A DNA stretch of 64,000 nucleotides from NCBI RefSeq assembly GCF_007829835.1, contig NZ_VIWP01000009.1:62001-126000 (forward strand). The letters run 5' to 3'. Origin of the DNA: Neorhizobium alkalisoli. Its GTDB lineage: Bacteria > Pseudomonadota > Alphaproteobacteria > Rhizobiales > Rhizobiaceae. The notes under the pieces are model-generated. The model worked only from the letters and a program-made list of their open reading frames with translations, made no database searches and had not been told where the DNA came from. Shown here in pieces: positions 26,852 to 35,854 of the stretch; position 1 is the first letter of the stretch; each line of letters opens with the position of its first letter. The position numbers and the translations under genes are program-made.

Positions 26852-27631
26852 TCATGCGGTGGGAACCGCCCCTCCGTCGATCACATGCTCGGTCCCGGTA
26901 ATGGACGATGCTCGATCCGAGGCAAGGAACGCGATCAGATCGGCGACTTCTTCTGGCTTCGCCGGCCGTCCCAGCGGGATGCCGCCCAGCGAGTTCATGA
27001 TCGACTGCACCGCTTCTTCGTAGCTGATGCCGGCTTCCTCGGCGATGCGCAGGGCCAGACCATTCGCCCCTGGATCGGCGATCCAGCCGGGAGAAACGCG
27101 CACGACCCGCACGCCTTTCGGAGAAACTTCCTTCGAGATGCTTTTGCTGTAGGTGTTGAGAGCCCCCTTGGCCGAAGCGTAGCCGGTCGTAGCCTCCGGC
27201 AGCGGCAGGCGGTTCTGGATTGAGCTGACGTGGATGACGACACCGCTCCCCTGCGCAATCATGCCGGGGATGAGCGCGCGATCCAGTCTGACAGCCGGAA
27301 AGAAGTTGAGGTTGAACTCCTTGTCCCATTCCTCGTCGGTCAGCGCAGCAAAGCCGCCTGAAGGGGCTGAAGAGCCTCCGAGAACATTGACAAGGATATC
27401 CAGTCCACCGAGTCGCTGTTGCACAGCGTCGACGACTGTTTGAACCCCCGCCATGGTGGTCAGATCGGCTTGGACGAACGCAGCGCCGGAGAAGTCCGAC
27501 GGCTTGGTGCGCGCGGTGGTCAGCACTCGAGCACCAAGCTCGTTGAACAGTGCCACGGTCGCGGCTCCTGCACCCGAAGTACCGCCCGTGATCAGGGCGC
27601 GACGGCCCTGCAAGTTGAGAAACTGTGTCAT
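26852..27631 (-). CDS. Short-chain dehydrogenase/reductase
   Basis: 259 aa classical SDR: TGGTSGAGAATV (nucleotide site, near 15), NVLGGSS, catalytic Ser in VSSIQNR, and YASAKGAL (Tyr and Lys, near 155), with SPGWIADPGA after it and the typical end TGTEHVIDGG. The start overlaps the stop of the SnoaL-like gene by 4 bp, indicating coupling of the two. Divergent LysR gene at 28098 likely controls them. Probably an NAD(P)H-dependent oxidoreductase of unknown carbonyl substrate. Confidence 0.9.
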   Translation of the reverse strand: MTQFLNLQGRRALITGGTSGAGAATVALFNELGARVLTTARTKPSDFSGAAFVQADLTTMAGVQTVVDAVQQRLGGLDILVNVLGGSSAPSGGFAALTDEEWDKEFNLNFFPAVRLDRALIPGMIAQGSGVVIHVSSIQNRLPLPEATTGYASAKGALNTYSKSISKEVSPKGVRVVRVSPGWIADPGANGLALRIAEEAGISYEEAVQSIMNSLGGIPLGRPAKPEEVADLIAFLASDRASSITGTEHVIDGGAVPTA

Positions 27632-27957
27632 ACGGTGATCTCCAATTCCGCGACCTTGTCGCCCGCAAGAACGAAGAAGAAGCGCAGATCGATCGGACTT
27701 CCGGGGAAGTCTCCGGAAGCGTGGGCCGTGACCTGGGTCGTGCCGTTCTCGATCATGATAAGGAAGGGCTCGACCGTGTAGCTATATTGCTGGGCCTCAT
27801 CAGCCATCCAATCGCGGATAGCATCGCGGCCCCGGTGCGTCTGGCCCTTATCTTTTACGATGCCGGTCTCGGTGAAAGTGGCGGCGATAGCCTCGGGGCC
27901 GCCGTTTCGATCGGCATAGAAATAAGCTTCGATCGCCTTGGGTAGTTTGATTGTCAT
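27628..27957 (-). CDS. SnoaL/NTF2-like small protein
   Basis: 109 aa, the length and pattern of the SnoaL-like NTF2 fold: PKAIEAYFYADRNGG at the start, HRGRDAIRDWM in the middle, then paired strands ending FFFVLAGDKVAELEI. Members include small isomerases and binding proteins with a conical pocket. First gene of the SnoaL-SDR(-hydrolase) transcript; its stop overlaps the SDR start by 4 bp. Faces the LysR regulator with a 140-bp spacer that contains the inverted repeat at 27999-28022. Confidence 0.82.
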   Translation of the reverse strand: MTIKLPKAIEAYFYADRNGGPEAIAATFTETGIVKDKGQTHRGRDAIRDWMADEAQQYSYTVEPFLIMIENGTTQVTAHASGDFPGSPIDLRFFFVLAGDKVAELEITV

Positions 27958-27998
27958 TTCAATCCTCCAATCATCTTTGAGCCTGAGTGGATTGTCGT

Positions 27999-28022
27999 CG
28001 TCGACCGTTTCTCAGGTCGACG
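27999..28022. promoter_or_regulatory. Inverted repeat in the LysR/SnoaL intergenic region
   Basis: CGTCGACC and GGTCGACG, 8-bp arms separated by 8 bases, centred in the region shared by the divergent SnoaL-SDR and LysR genes. A plausible regulator binding site, most simply for the adjacent LysR protein. Confidence 0.45.
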
Positions 28023-28097
28023 AGCATCAAGATAAGCCTGGACAATTGACCCGATAAGCGGGACAAATGAGGATGAGGAATTGCGAAAAGAGGGATA

Positions 28098-29000
28098 ATG
28101 GCGCGATCTGTTTTCGCTGATTTGGATGCTGTTCTCAGCGTTGCCCGGAATGGCTCTTTTAGAGCTGCCGCGCTCGAGCTCGGCATGTCCACGACGGCAC
28201 TGAGTAATGCGATTGCAAAGCTGGAGCAGCGCCTCGGCATACGCCTCTTCAACCGCACAACGCGCAGCGTCGCGCTCAGCGATGCCGGAAAGAGCTTTGT
28301 GGAGCGGGTTGGTCCGGCAATGACGGACATCCATGATGCCATGCTGGCCGCGCAGTCATTGCAGGAAACACCAGCGGGCACATTACGCATCAACACTTTT
28401 GCTTCGGCCGCACGGGAGGTTCTTGCCCCGCTTGTGCTACCGTTTCTTCGGCGCTATCCGCAGGTGCATATCGATTTGGTCACCGAGGGAAAACTGGTCG
28501 ATATCGTGGCCGGGGGATTCGACCTGGGTTTGAGACCCGCAGATCTTGTGCCAAGCGACATGATCGCCATTTCGCTGGAATTGCCGCGCCGACACGTGGT
28601 CGTCGCCTCACCAGACTTCCTCAGCACACACGGCTGCCCTGTCGTCCCTACCGATTTATATAGATTCCGCTGTATCCGGGCGCGTCTACCGAACAACGCT
28701 TTGTTCCGCTGGCGATTTGAGAAGGACGGAAGCACCGTGCAAATCGACGTACAAGGGTGCATCACCCTTGATGAGCCGAGCTTGGTTCGGATTGCCGCAC
28801 AGGATGGGATCGGGCTTGGGTATGTGATGGAGGCGGATGTACACGAGGACATATCCGAGGGCAGGCTCGTGTCGGTTCTCAACGACTGGACCCCGTTACT
28901 GGCACCGCTGTCACTATATTATCCTGGCAGAAAGAACCCGCCCGCCGCATTCAGTGCCTTCGTCAGAGCCGCGCGCGAGTTCGCGGCCACAGGCACTTAG
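28098..29000 (+). CDS. LysR-family transcriptional regulator
   Basis: 300 aa, full length. Winged HTH at residues 5-64: SVARNGSFRAAALELGMSTT then LEQRLGIRLFNRTTRSVALS. The rest is the periplasmic-binding-like effector domain (LRINTFASAAREVLAPLVLP). The subgroup with LGIRLFNRTTR and the FDLGLRPADLVPSD stretch often regulates a divergent oxidoreductase. Here the divergent genes are the SnoaL-like protein and SDR. Inducer unknown. Confidence 0.92.
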   Translation: MARSVFADLDAVLSVARNGSFRAAALELGMSTTALSNAIAKLEQRLGIRLFNRTTRSVALSDAGKSFVERVGPAMTDIHDAMLAAQSLQETPAGTLRINTFASAAREVLAPLVLPFLRRYPQVHIDLVTEGKLVDIVAGGFDLGLRPADLVPSDMIAISLELPRRHVVVASPDFLSTHGCPVVPTDLYRFRCIRARLPNNALFRWRFEKDGSTVQIDVQGCITLDEPSLVRIAAQDGIGLGYVMEADVHEDISEGRLVSVLNDWTPLLAPLSLYYPGRKNPPAAFSAFVRAAREFAATGT

Positions 29001-29011
29001 CGTCCGTCGGG

Positions 29012-29068
29012 ATGTCTGCTCTGGGCCGGAGCCCGTTATGACGCTGAAGCGCCAATAGCGGACACGAC
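29012..29068. repeat. Palindromic intergenic repeat, copy A
   Basis: Begins ATGTCTGCTCTGGGCCGGAG and ends GCGCCAATAGCGGACACGA; the second half is roughly the inverted complement of the first. A related copy lies at 31797-31850, so the two flank the AT-rich ATPase gene, and a half copy lies at 39006-39035. Confidence 0.55.
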
Positions 29069-29233
29069 ATGTCAGAAGGAAGTCAAAATGCTGATAATGT
29101 AGAGGCTGAAGAAATCAGCACCTTGTATGGATTGAACATCGCGCTAATGATGCTCAGTAAGCACGAAAAAGTTAGCAGATACATGCGATGCACCAAGCAA
29201 CCGGGGGACAAATGCAAGCACCGTTCGAGTTAA
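29069..29233 (+). CDS. Possible small protein upstream of the nuclease-ATPase
   Basis: A 54-codon frame starting MSEGSQNADNVEAEEISTLY, acidic at first and basic, Cys-containing at the end. It overlaps the beginning of the downstream ATPase gene by about 20 bases, a layout used for translational coupling or for a toxin/antitoxin-like pair. The ribosome site is weak (AGCGGAC). No family is recognised and it could be chance; the AT-rich base use matches the ATPase gene, not the LysR gene before it. Confidence 0.35.
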   Translation: MSEGSQNADNVEAEEISTLYGLNIALMMLSKHEKVSRYMRCTKQPGDKCKHRSS

Positions 29234-31662
29234 GCGAAGGTGAAGAGCGGCTCCGAACAATTATCGCGCAATTTCCGCCTGACAGCTCCCATTGGAATGA
29301 AGCCGAAAACCGATTCCAGTTTGTTGATCGCCTCCTGATAGAGTGTTTGGGCTGGGAAAAGCCAAATATCCGAGTAGAGGTGCAGGACGGCGTCGGCGGT
29401 AAGGCGGATTACGTGCTCGGTCATCCAGCCAAAGCCGTTCTGGAAGCGAAACGCGAAGCTAAGGCATTTGGCGACCTACCAGCAGGCAAACCTACCTTGG
29501 TGCGCAAGCTCGACCCTCTCATGAAAGCGTTTCCGGAGTTTAGGGAGGCGGTGCACCAAGTCATCCCCTACTGCTCGCTACTTGGCGCGCAAGTAGCCAT
29601 TGTCTGCAACGGTCCTCAGTTAGCAATCTTCCAAGCTATTATACCTGGTCAATCACCGCTTGACGGCGAATGCTTCCTGTTCAACGGAATTCAGAGCTAT
29701 CTTTCGAACTTCGCACTTTTATGGACCCTCCTGTCGCCCGAGGGAATCTCTGAAAATCGAGCGTACAGAGATATCGCGATTCACCGTAACCCACGGATAC
29801 CGGAAAAGGCGTCCATCGTCATCCCGGAACTAATGAAGCATCGGTACAGAAGTCCATTTCAAGAAAATCTACGGGACCTGTCAGGGCTATTGTTAGAGGA
29901 GATTGAAGATAATCCGGACCTCAAATCGGCGTTTTACCGTGATTGCTACGTTCCTATAGAAGCTAATAACCGCCACCTCTTGCTAAGTAAGCAAATTATC
30001 TCTGCCCGTTACAAGCGCGTGAGCGGTGATGGTATCACCCCTAGCGCCATCGATGACACTGCGGTGTTGGGTCGAGCGAGTTCCCGGCCTGTGGTGGTAT
30101 TGGGAGACGTCGGCGTTGGAAAAACATCGTTCTTCGAAAATCTCTTCGAACGAATGGACGTTGGTGAAAAAGCTAATACCTATTTCATTCACATTAACCT
30201 GGGTATTAAAGCAAACCTCTCTAAGGACGTGAAAACGTTCGTGCTTTCGGAAATTCCCGCAGTCCTCAAGAAAAAGTACGGCGTCGATATAAACTCTTCG
30301 TCTTTCGCTGACAGAATTTACTATGAAGAGCTGCGAGCATTCGACGAGAGTGTTAAAGGCAGATTAAAAGCCGTCGATCCAATAGCATACGAGAAAGAAA
30401 AAATTGAGTTTCTGTCGGCGAAAATTGCCGAGCAGGACAATCACCTGATGGCTGCTTTTGGTCACATCGTGCGCGGTCGTGGAAAACAAATTATCATTAT
30501 TATGGATAATGCAGACCAAAGAGGACTTGCCGTCCAGCAGGAAGCCTTTCTTATCTCGCAAGAGTTGGCGTCGTGGCGGAACTTGCTAATTTTTATAGCG
30601 CTGCGGCCGAGTACTTTTTATGACTCGAAGACTACTGGCGCGCTATCCGGGTATCAAAATAAAATTTTGACAATTTCTCCACCGCCGGCGGATGAGGTCG
30701 TTCAGCGCCGACTAACATTTGCAGTTCGTGTGGCGGAAGGCAAAGAAAATCCCGGGAAATTAGAGGGTATTAGGCTTCAACTAGGAAGCGTAGTAGCTTT
30801 CCTCAACGCGACATTGCGCGCTGTTAGGTCAAATCAATCAATACAGCAATTCCTTAGCAACATTAGCTCTGGAAATACCCGATCCGTGATAGAGTTGATC
30901 ACTTCATTCTGCGGCAGCCCCAATGTCGACTCCCAAAAAATTGTAAGAATCGAAGAAGAGTCAGGCAGCTATAAAGTGCCTCTTCATGAATTCACCAAGC
31001 ATGCCCTGCTCGGTGAGTACGCCTATTTCAATGCGCAGTCTTCACTCGTTGCCCAGAATGTTTTTGACGTTTCCACAGCGGACGCACGAGAAAATTTTCT
31101 TTGCCCGCTTATAGTCTCCTATTTGAGTTCAAATATTGGTGAGAAAGATAGCGACGGATTTGTATTAGGTGAGTTTGTTGTAACAGAAATGCTGCGTCAT
31201 GGCTTCATTGAGGATCAGACGCGGAATGCATTACGGCGACTGGCGGCGAAACGGCTCATTGAGACCCCTTACGCGCATTACAGGGAGCTCAAGGTCGCCG
31301 AAAATCAGCCGCCGGATCATTTCTATTTTAGAGCAACTTCGGTCGGAATCTACCATGTAAAACATTGGATGGGGGCGTTTTCGTTTTTGGACGCGACGTC
31401 AACCGATACGCCGATATTTGACGAAGCCAGCCGATCTGCAATATCGGATTTGGCTCCCTCGTTTGAAATCGCAGATCGATACAAACGCGCGAGCGAATTC
31501 AGAGGATATCTCGAAAGCCAGTGGCACTTAGCGAATATAAATACAAAGTACTTTGATTTTCCTGCCGTCCTAAGGCTACAAGATGACGGCTTCAATGTCG
31601 TCAAAGGCGTAATTGATAAGAAGCCATTCAAGCAAAAGCCTGTATGGAAAACGCACAGGTAG
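29212..31662 (+). CDS. PD-(D/E)XK nuclease-domain P-loop ATPase (candidate defence protein)
   Basis: 816 aa from the Met at 29212 (GGGGGA just upstream; an ATG at 29188 is the alternative). Residues 1-150 resemble the type I restriction R-subunit N-terminal domain: Asp66 in KADYVLG and Glu78-x-Lys80 in AVLEAK form a PD-(D/E)XK active site. The middle is a P-loop ATPase with Walker A GDVGVGKT (298-305) and Walker B IIIIMDN (426-432), followed by a helical, winged-helix-like C-terminal half. No methylase or specificity subunit is near, so this is not classical restriction. The gene is visibly more AT-rich than its neighbours and is bracketed by related palindromic repeats, signs of recent transfer. 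A nuclease plus STAND-like ATPase in one chain is the usual plan of single-gene antiphage proteins; this role is inference. Confidence 0.85.
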   Translation: MQAPFELSEGEERLRTIIAQFPPDSSHWNEAENRFQFVDRLLIECLGWEKPNIRVEVQDGVGGKADYVLGHPAKAVLEAKREAKAFGDLPAGKPTLVRKLDPLMKAFPEFREAVHQVIPYCSLLGAQVAIVCNGPQLAIFQAIIPGQSPLDGECFLFNGIQSYLSNFALLWTLLSPEGISENRAYRDIAIHRNPRIPEKASIVIPELMKHRYRSPFQENLRDLSGLLLEEIEDNPDLKSAFYRDCYVPIEANNRHLLLSKQIISARYKRVSGDGITPSAIDDTAVLGRASSRPVVVLGDVGVGKTSFFENLFERMDVGEKANTYFIHINLGIKANLSKDVKTFVLSEIPAVLKKKYGVDINSSSFADRIYYEELRAFDESVKGRLKAVDPIAYEKEKIEFLSAKIAEQDNHLMAAFGHIVRGRGKQIIIIMDNADQRGLAVQQEAFLISQELASWRNLLIFIALRPSTFYDSKTTGALSGYQNKILTISPPPADEVVQRRLTFAVRVAEGKENPGKLEGIRLQLGSVVAFLNATLRAVRSNQSIQQFLSNISSGNTRSVIELITSFCGSPNVDSQKIVRIEEESGSYKVPLHEFTKHALLGEYAYFNAQSSLVAQNVFDVSTADARENFLCPLIVSYLSSNIGEKDSDGFVLGEFVVTEMLRHGFIEDQTRNALRRLAAKRLIETPYAHYRELKVAENQPPDHFYFRATSVGIYHVKHWMGAFSFLDATSTDTPIFDEASRSAISDLAPSFEIADRYKRASEFRGYLESQWHLANINTKYFDFPAVLRLQDDGFNVVKGVIDKKPFKQKPVWKTHR

Positions 31663-31709
31663 GAAAGTAACGGAGCTTGGAGACCCGCCTCCAGCAACGG
31701 CCACTTCGT

Positions 31710-31730
31710 CAGAAAAGCGCGCGTTTTCTG
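31710..31730 (+). terminator. Weak stem-loop after the nuclease-ATPase gene
   Basis: CAGAAAA and TTTTCTG pair around a 7-base GC loop 48 bp after the stop. The right arm supplies four T residues. Short stem, low confidence. Confidence 0.4.
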
Positions 31731-31796
31731 CGGTGGCGAGGAGAACGTGAAACGCAATATCTAACGGCGCAGAGCGTTTTCACTTACGTCGGCACT

Positions 31797-31850
31797 ATGA
31801 CTGCTTTGGGCCGAAGGCCGACTTCCCCTTCGCGCCAAAAGCCGACATTC
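31797..31850. repeat. Palindromic intergenic repeat, copy B
   Basis: ATGACTGCTTTGGGCCGAAG at the left and GCGCCAAAAGCCGACATTC at the right; the halves are imperfect inverted complements. Closely related to copy A at 29012-29068 on the other side of the ATPase gene. Confidence 0.55.
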
Positions 31851-31898
31851 TGCGCAGATCGAGGATGGCTAGAGCGGGCTTTGCTTGAACCTATACCC

Positions 31899-32282
31899 TC
31901 ACATAGCCAAGCCAAAATCGCGTCGCTGCATGGCCGCCGCCTTTAGCTTGTCGATCACGCCTTTAAGCCGATAGGGCTTGGCGATGAACGTTTCGTCGGG
32001 TTCATGAACTCCTTCTCCGGGGACGCTGCCACCCGAGGTGACCACCACCACGACATGCCTCCCGTGAACGCGTACAAATCGAACCAAGTCAAAGCCGTCG
32101 AGCGCGCCGGGCATATCGACGTCCGTCACCAGGAAATCGATATGCCGCATCCCGAAAACGGCGACCGCCTCGAGAACGTTGGAAGCCTCGAGCACGTCGA
32201 AGCCCTCGTCAACGAGCGCGTCTGCAAGGGTCATGCGGATCAGAGGTTCGTCGTCAACGACAAGAACTGTTTGCGCGGGCAT
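31899..32282 (-). CDS. Single-domain response regulator (receiver)
   Basis: 127 aa CheY-like receiver only. The acidic pair is in LVVDDEPLIR, the phospho-acceptor Asp in LVTDVDMPG (near 54), the switch Thr/Ser in VVVTSGG and the Lys in FIAKPYR. No output domain. Divergent from the GAF-HWE kinase gene at 32589 with a 306-bp region between them. Single-domain receivers near HWE kinases often act as phosphate sinks or relay proteins in alphaproteobacterial stress signalling. Confidence 0.92.
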   Translation of the reverse strand: MPAQTVLVVDDEPLIRMTLADALVDEGFDVLEASNVLEAVAVFGMRHIDFLVTDVDMPGALDGFDLVRFVRVHGRHVVVVVTSGGSVPGEGVHEPDETFIAKPYRLKGVIDKLKAAAMQRRDFGLAM

Positions 32283-32588
32283 GCTGGCGACTCCGTGCTT
32301 CGGTTACGCACTCAACTCTGTCCCCGTGAATTCGGTATGCCCCTGCGGAAGAGTTTTCATGAACGAACTTAATAAAATGCGAACGACCCCTTTATGAAGA
32401 CGTAAACCACTGTCCGCGCAAGGAACGGTTGTTATCCAGACCCGCAGATGACTATTCGCACGAGAAAACTCGGTATTCCTTTGAAATATCGTCTGCTTTA
32501 GCCTGCTCGATTGGACTTTCCGGCACGTAAGCTTATGTAAGAAAGTTAAAGAGGTCGGGAGTTCCGGCTCCAACGGCGAGCCGAACCG
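32283..32588. other. Intergenic region between receiver and GAF kinase
   Basis: 306 bp between divergent genes. Promoters for both must lie here. A GGAAC at 32422 resembles an EcfG -35 element but no matching -10 element at 16-17 bases was seen. No gene supported. Confidence 0.5.
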
Positions 32589-33761
32589 ATGACTCTCATG
32601 AACATTCCCTCGATACAGTCAGAACTTATCATCGCCGAGCGCGACATCCTCGCGCGCGTCGCTTTGGGCGGCCCGATCAAGGAAGTTCTCAGGGACATCA
32701 TCCTTCTTGTCGAGAAACCCGCTGAAGGCGAACTGTTGGCGTCGGTTCTCCTAATGTCGGAAGACGGTCGGTCCCTGCATGAAGGCGCTGCCCCGAGCCT
32801 GGCCCCAGAATACAATGCGGCCATTGACGGTATCCCAGTCGGACACGGGATCGGTTCGTGTGGCACGGCGGCTTTGTCGGGCGAGGCCGTCATGGTCGCA
32901 GATATAGACACTGATCCGCTGTGGGCGGATTTCCGCGAACTCGCGGCCGCTCACGGGCTGAAAGCCTGTTGGTCTATGCCGATCAAGGCGGCGGACGGCC
33001 GAATTCTTGGTACTTTCGCCAACTACTACCGCGAACCAAGGGAGCCGACCGAACGGGATATCGAGGTGATCGGCATGGTGACGCGGACGACCGCGATCGC
33101 CATCGAGCGTTATAATCACGAAATGGCCCGCGACCGCGCCGAGCAGCAGCGCCTGCTTCTTTTGCGGGAACTGAACCACCGTGTGAAGAACGTCTTTGCG
33201 TTGACGAACTCGCTCCTGATGATGAGCGCCCGATCCGTCTCCACGGCCGAGGAGTTGTCCGCCGTTGTGCGCGGTCGTCTCACGGCCCTCAGCAAGGCGC
33301 ACGAGCTGGCGCAACCCGACCTGTCCCTGATCGACAGTGGCGGCGCGGACATCTCCCTGCATCGCGTCCTGGCTGACATTCTCGCGCCTTACACCCAGGG
33401 GCCAACCGGAAACCGCGTCTCGATAGAAGGAGGCGACGACATTCCCGTCTCGCCCGACCATCTCACCGCGATCGCGTTGATCCTGCATGAACTCGCGACC
33501 AACGCCGCCAAGTACGGTGCGCTCGGGCCAGTTGACGGTCGGGTGTCTGTGTCGTGCCGCCGTGCGGACACTATCGAAATCCGGTGGAGCGAACGTGGCG
33601 GTCCCGAGGTAGGTGAACCTTCGAAATCAGGGTTCGGCTCGACGCTTGTCAGGCGGAGTGTCCAGGGGCTGCGGGGTGAGATGGCAAACAAGTGGAATCC
33701 AGAAGGTCTGGACGTCGTCATCAAACTGCCTATCGACGCGCTCGCTCGTGTATCTATCTAA
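32589..33761 (+). CDS. GAF-domain HWE-family sensor histidine kinase
   Basis: 390 aa. Residues 10-170 form a GAF domain (GVGHGIGSCGTAA-like stretch reads PVGHGIGSCGTAALSG). The kinase core has the HWE phospho-acceptor box LRELNHRVKNVFAL, the N box ALILHELATNAAKYGAL, the diagnostic W-x-E (RWSERGGP) and GFGSTLVRRS. Soluble, no membrane segment, so it senses a cytosolic signal. HWE kinases are concentrated in Rhizobiales and often feed the PhyR general stress pathway or single-domain receivers; a receiver gene is divergent at 31899. Confidence 0.9.
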   Translation: MTLMNIPSIQSELIIAERDILARVALGGPIKEVLRDIILLVEKPAEGELLASVLLMSEDGRSLHEGAAPSLAPEYNAAIDGIPVGHGIGSCGTAALSGEAVMVADIDTDPLWADFRELAAAHGLKACWSMPIKAADGRILGTFANYYREPREPTERDIEVIGMVTRTTAIAIERYNHEMARDRAEQQRLLLLRELNHRVKNVFALTNSLLMMSARSVSTAEELSAVVRGRLTALSKAHELAQPDLSLIDSGGADISLHRVLADILAPYTQGPTGNRVSIEGGDDIPVSPDHLTAIALILHELATNAAKYGALGPVDGRVSVSCRRADTIEIRWSERGGPEVGEPSKSGFGSTLVRRSVQGLRGEMANKWNPEGLDVVIKLPIDALARVSI

Positions 33762-33815
33762 GGTTCGCGGTGTCGACGACGCATGGAAAACGACGCTGAC
33801 TTACATGAGTTCAAA

Positions 33816-33840
33816 GGAACTAAGCCGCTCACCTACCGTT
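33816..33840 (+). promoter_or_regulatory. EcfG-type (general stress) promoter box
   Basis: GGAAC (33816-33820), 16 bases, then CGTT (33837-33840) fits the alphaproteobacterial sigma-EcfG consensus GGAAC-N16/17-CGTT. It lies about 83 bp upstream of the PAS-HWE kinase gene at 33923 in the right direction. This is the only good match I found by eye in the window. Confidence 0.6.
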
Positions 33841-33922
33841 CTTTGACGCTCAACGGCCGACACTTGTTATATAGACGCCTCGCAATACATACCCACAGCC
33901 CGACAAACCGCCATTCCGGACC

Positions 33923-35428
33923 ATGATCTTGCAGAACGATACCCCGAACATCGATCCGTTCCGTTTCCTCGGCAAAGATGGCGAGGCCGCCGAAATCATC
34001 CGGACCTACGACTGGTCTTCCACGCCTCTGGGCCGCGTCGAGGAATGGCCGCCGTGTCTTCGCACCAGCACCGCGCTCCTGCTCCAGTCTCCTGTTCCCA
34101 TCGTGATGCTTTGGGGCGAGGAAGGCGTGATGATCTACAACGACGCCTACTCGGTGTTCGCGGGAAGTCGGCACCCGGCGCTGTTCGGCTCCAATGTCCG
34201 CGAGGGCTGGGCTGAGATCGTCGATTTCAACGATAACGTCATGAAGGTCGGCTTGGCCGGAGGCACCCTCGCCTATCGGGATCAGGAATTGACCCTCCAT
34301 CGGAAGGGGTTTCCCGAACAGGTCTGGATGGACCTCGATTATTCCCCCGTCCTCGACGAAGAAGGCAAGCCGGCGGGCGTCATCGCCATCGTGGTCGAGA
34401 CCACGGAGCGGGTCTTGGCCGAACGACGTAACCGGGAGGAATACGAGCGGCTTCAGAATCTGTTCTCGCAAGCCCCGACCTTCATGGCGATGACAAGCGG
34501 ACCTGAACACACGTTCGAGATGGTCAACCCGGAGTACCAGACACTCGTCGGTGATCGACAGGTCGTCGGGAAAACACTTGTGGACGCGATGCCGGAGATC
34601 GCGAAACAAGGCTATCTGGATCTCATGGACGACGTCTTCAAAACCGGGAAGACCGTTCGGCGGGCGGCCGAGCGCGTCATGTTCGCCCGGACGAAGGACG
34701 CGCCGCTCGTGGAGCGATACGTGGATTTCGTCTACCAGCCGATCCGCGACGAGCGGGGCGCGGTCGTCAGCATCTTCACGCAGGGTTCTGACGTCACCGA
34801 GCGTGTGCGCGCGGAGAACCACCAGAAGCTCCTGATCAACGAGCTGAACCATCGGGTCAAGAATACACTCACCTCGATCCAGTCGATCGTCACGCAGACC
34901 CTGCGCGGCGTTCAGACGAGGGAAGAAGCCTCGAAAGCCATTACCAACCGCATCCTCGCATTATCGCGGGCGCATAACGTCCTCACCGCTGAGAACTGGG
35001 ACGGAGCCGAGCTGCGGGCCATGGTCGTTAGTTCGCTCGAGGCGTTTCAGGTCGAGAGCCGGGAGGCCATTCGCATCAATGGCCCGGATCTTCGGGTCGG
35101 CCCGCATGCTGCTATGTCGATTGCGCTCGCCTTGCACGAACTAGCTACCAACGCCGCAAAGTATGGGGCGCTGTCCTTTTCAGACGGTTCGGTCGATGTG
35201 AGCTGGCAGCTCTTGGGGGACAAGTTCGAGCTCGATTGGATTGAAAGAGACGGCCCGACGGTTGTTCCGGGAGATCGAAAAGGTTTTGGCTCGCGTCTCC
35301 TCCTGCAGGTTCTTCCGCTTGAGCTCCAAGGTACCGCCACTATCGATTACCGACCTGATGGCGTCGCCTTCAACTTTGCGACCTCGCTTGAGGCGGTGAA
35401 CGACCGTCCGGCACTGGAAGGCGTCTGA
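33923..35428 (+). CDS. Double-PAS HWE-family sensor histidine kinase
   Basis: 501 aa. Two PAS-type sensor domains at about 20-160 (WGEEGVMIYNDAYSVFAG) and 170-290 (LFSQAPTFMAMTSGPEH), then the HWE kinase: LINELNHRVKNTLTSIQSIV, LHELATNAAKYGALSF, LDWIERDGP (W-x-E motif) and RKGFGSRLL. Soluble. The stop TGA is directly followed by the ATG of a receiver gene (35429), so kinase and receiver are made together and are probably a cognate pair. An EcfG-type promoter box at 33816 suggests induction by general stress. Confidence 0.92.
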   Translation: MILQNDTPNIDPFRFLGKDGEAAEIIRTYDWSSTPLGRVEEWPPCLRTSTALLLQSPVPIVMLWGEEGVMIYNDAYSVFAGSRHPALFGSNVREGWAEIVDFNDNVMKVGLAGGTLAYRDQELTLHRKGFPEQVWMDLDYSPVLDEEGKPAGVIAIVVETTERVLAERRNREEYERLQNLFSQAPTFMAMTSGPEHTFEMVNPEYQTLVGDRQVVGKTLVDAMPEIAKQGYLDLMDDVFKTGKTVRRAAERVMFARTKDAPLVERYVDFVYQPIRDERGAVVSIFTQGSDVTERVRAENHQKLLINELNHRVKNTLTSIQSIVTQTLRGVQTREEASKAITNRILALSRAHNVLTAENWDGAELRAMVVSSLEAFQVESREAIRINGPDLRVGPHAAMSIALALHELATNAAKYGALSFSDGSVDVSWQLLGDKFELDWIERDGPTVVPGDRKGFGSRLLLQVLPLELQGTATIDYRPDGVAFNFATSLEAVNDRPALEGV

Positions 35429-35767
35429 ATGGCGCGTGTGCTCATCGTTGAAGACGAGATGCTGGTCGCGATGTTGATCGAGGACGTGATCGTCGATCTC
35501 GGCCACGAGGTCGTCGGTCCGGCTATGCGCCTCGAGACCGCGCTGGAAGTCGTCGAGGCGGAGAACGTGGATTTCGCGATCCTCGACATAAACCTTGCAG
35601 GCAAGCAGTCCTTCCCCGTCGCCGACCGCCTCGCCGATCTCGGCGTGCCGTTCATTTTCGCCAGCGGATACGGGGCGGCCGGGTTGAACGAACGCCATCG
35701 GCAAGCACAGGTCGTCCAGAAGCCTTTCGCCCCCGATCAGATCGCGTCGCTCTTGGAGCGGCTGTAG
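35429..35767 (+). CDS. Single-domain response regulator paired with PAS-HWE kinase
   Basis: 112 aa receiver: acidic residues in LIVEDEMLVAM, phospho-acceptor Asp in AILDINLAG (near 52), switch residue in FASGYG, Lys in VVQKPFAP. Starts at the base after the kinase stop codon. Likely target of that kinase; no output domain, so it relays or sequesters phosphate. Confidence 0.92.
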   Translation: MARVLIVEDEMLVAMLIEDVIVDLGHEVVGPAMRLETALEVVEAENVDFAILDINLAGKQSFPVADRLADLGVPFIFASGYGAAGLNERHRQAQVVQKPFAPDQIASLLERL

Positions 35768-35854
35768 GCGACTGATGGCGGTCTATTTACGTTGCCCTTG
35801 CGTGCCAGCCGTGTCACACCCTTTAAAACCATTTAAAAAACCAGGATTTGCCCG

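Noticed and set aside
29212..31662. Classical type I restriction enzyme
   Set aside because: No HsdM or HsdS gene is nearby, the helicase motifs of HsdR are missing and the ATPase is of a different type.
32422..32450. Second EcfG promoter before the GAF kinase
   Set aside because: GGAAC is present but no CGTT-like -10 element follows at 16-17 bases.
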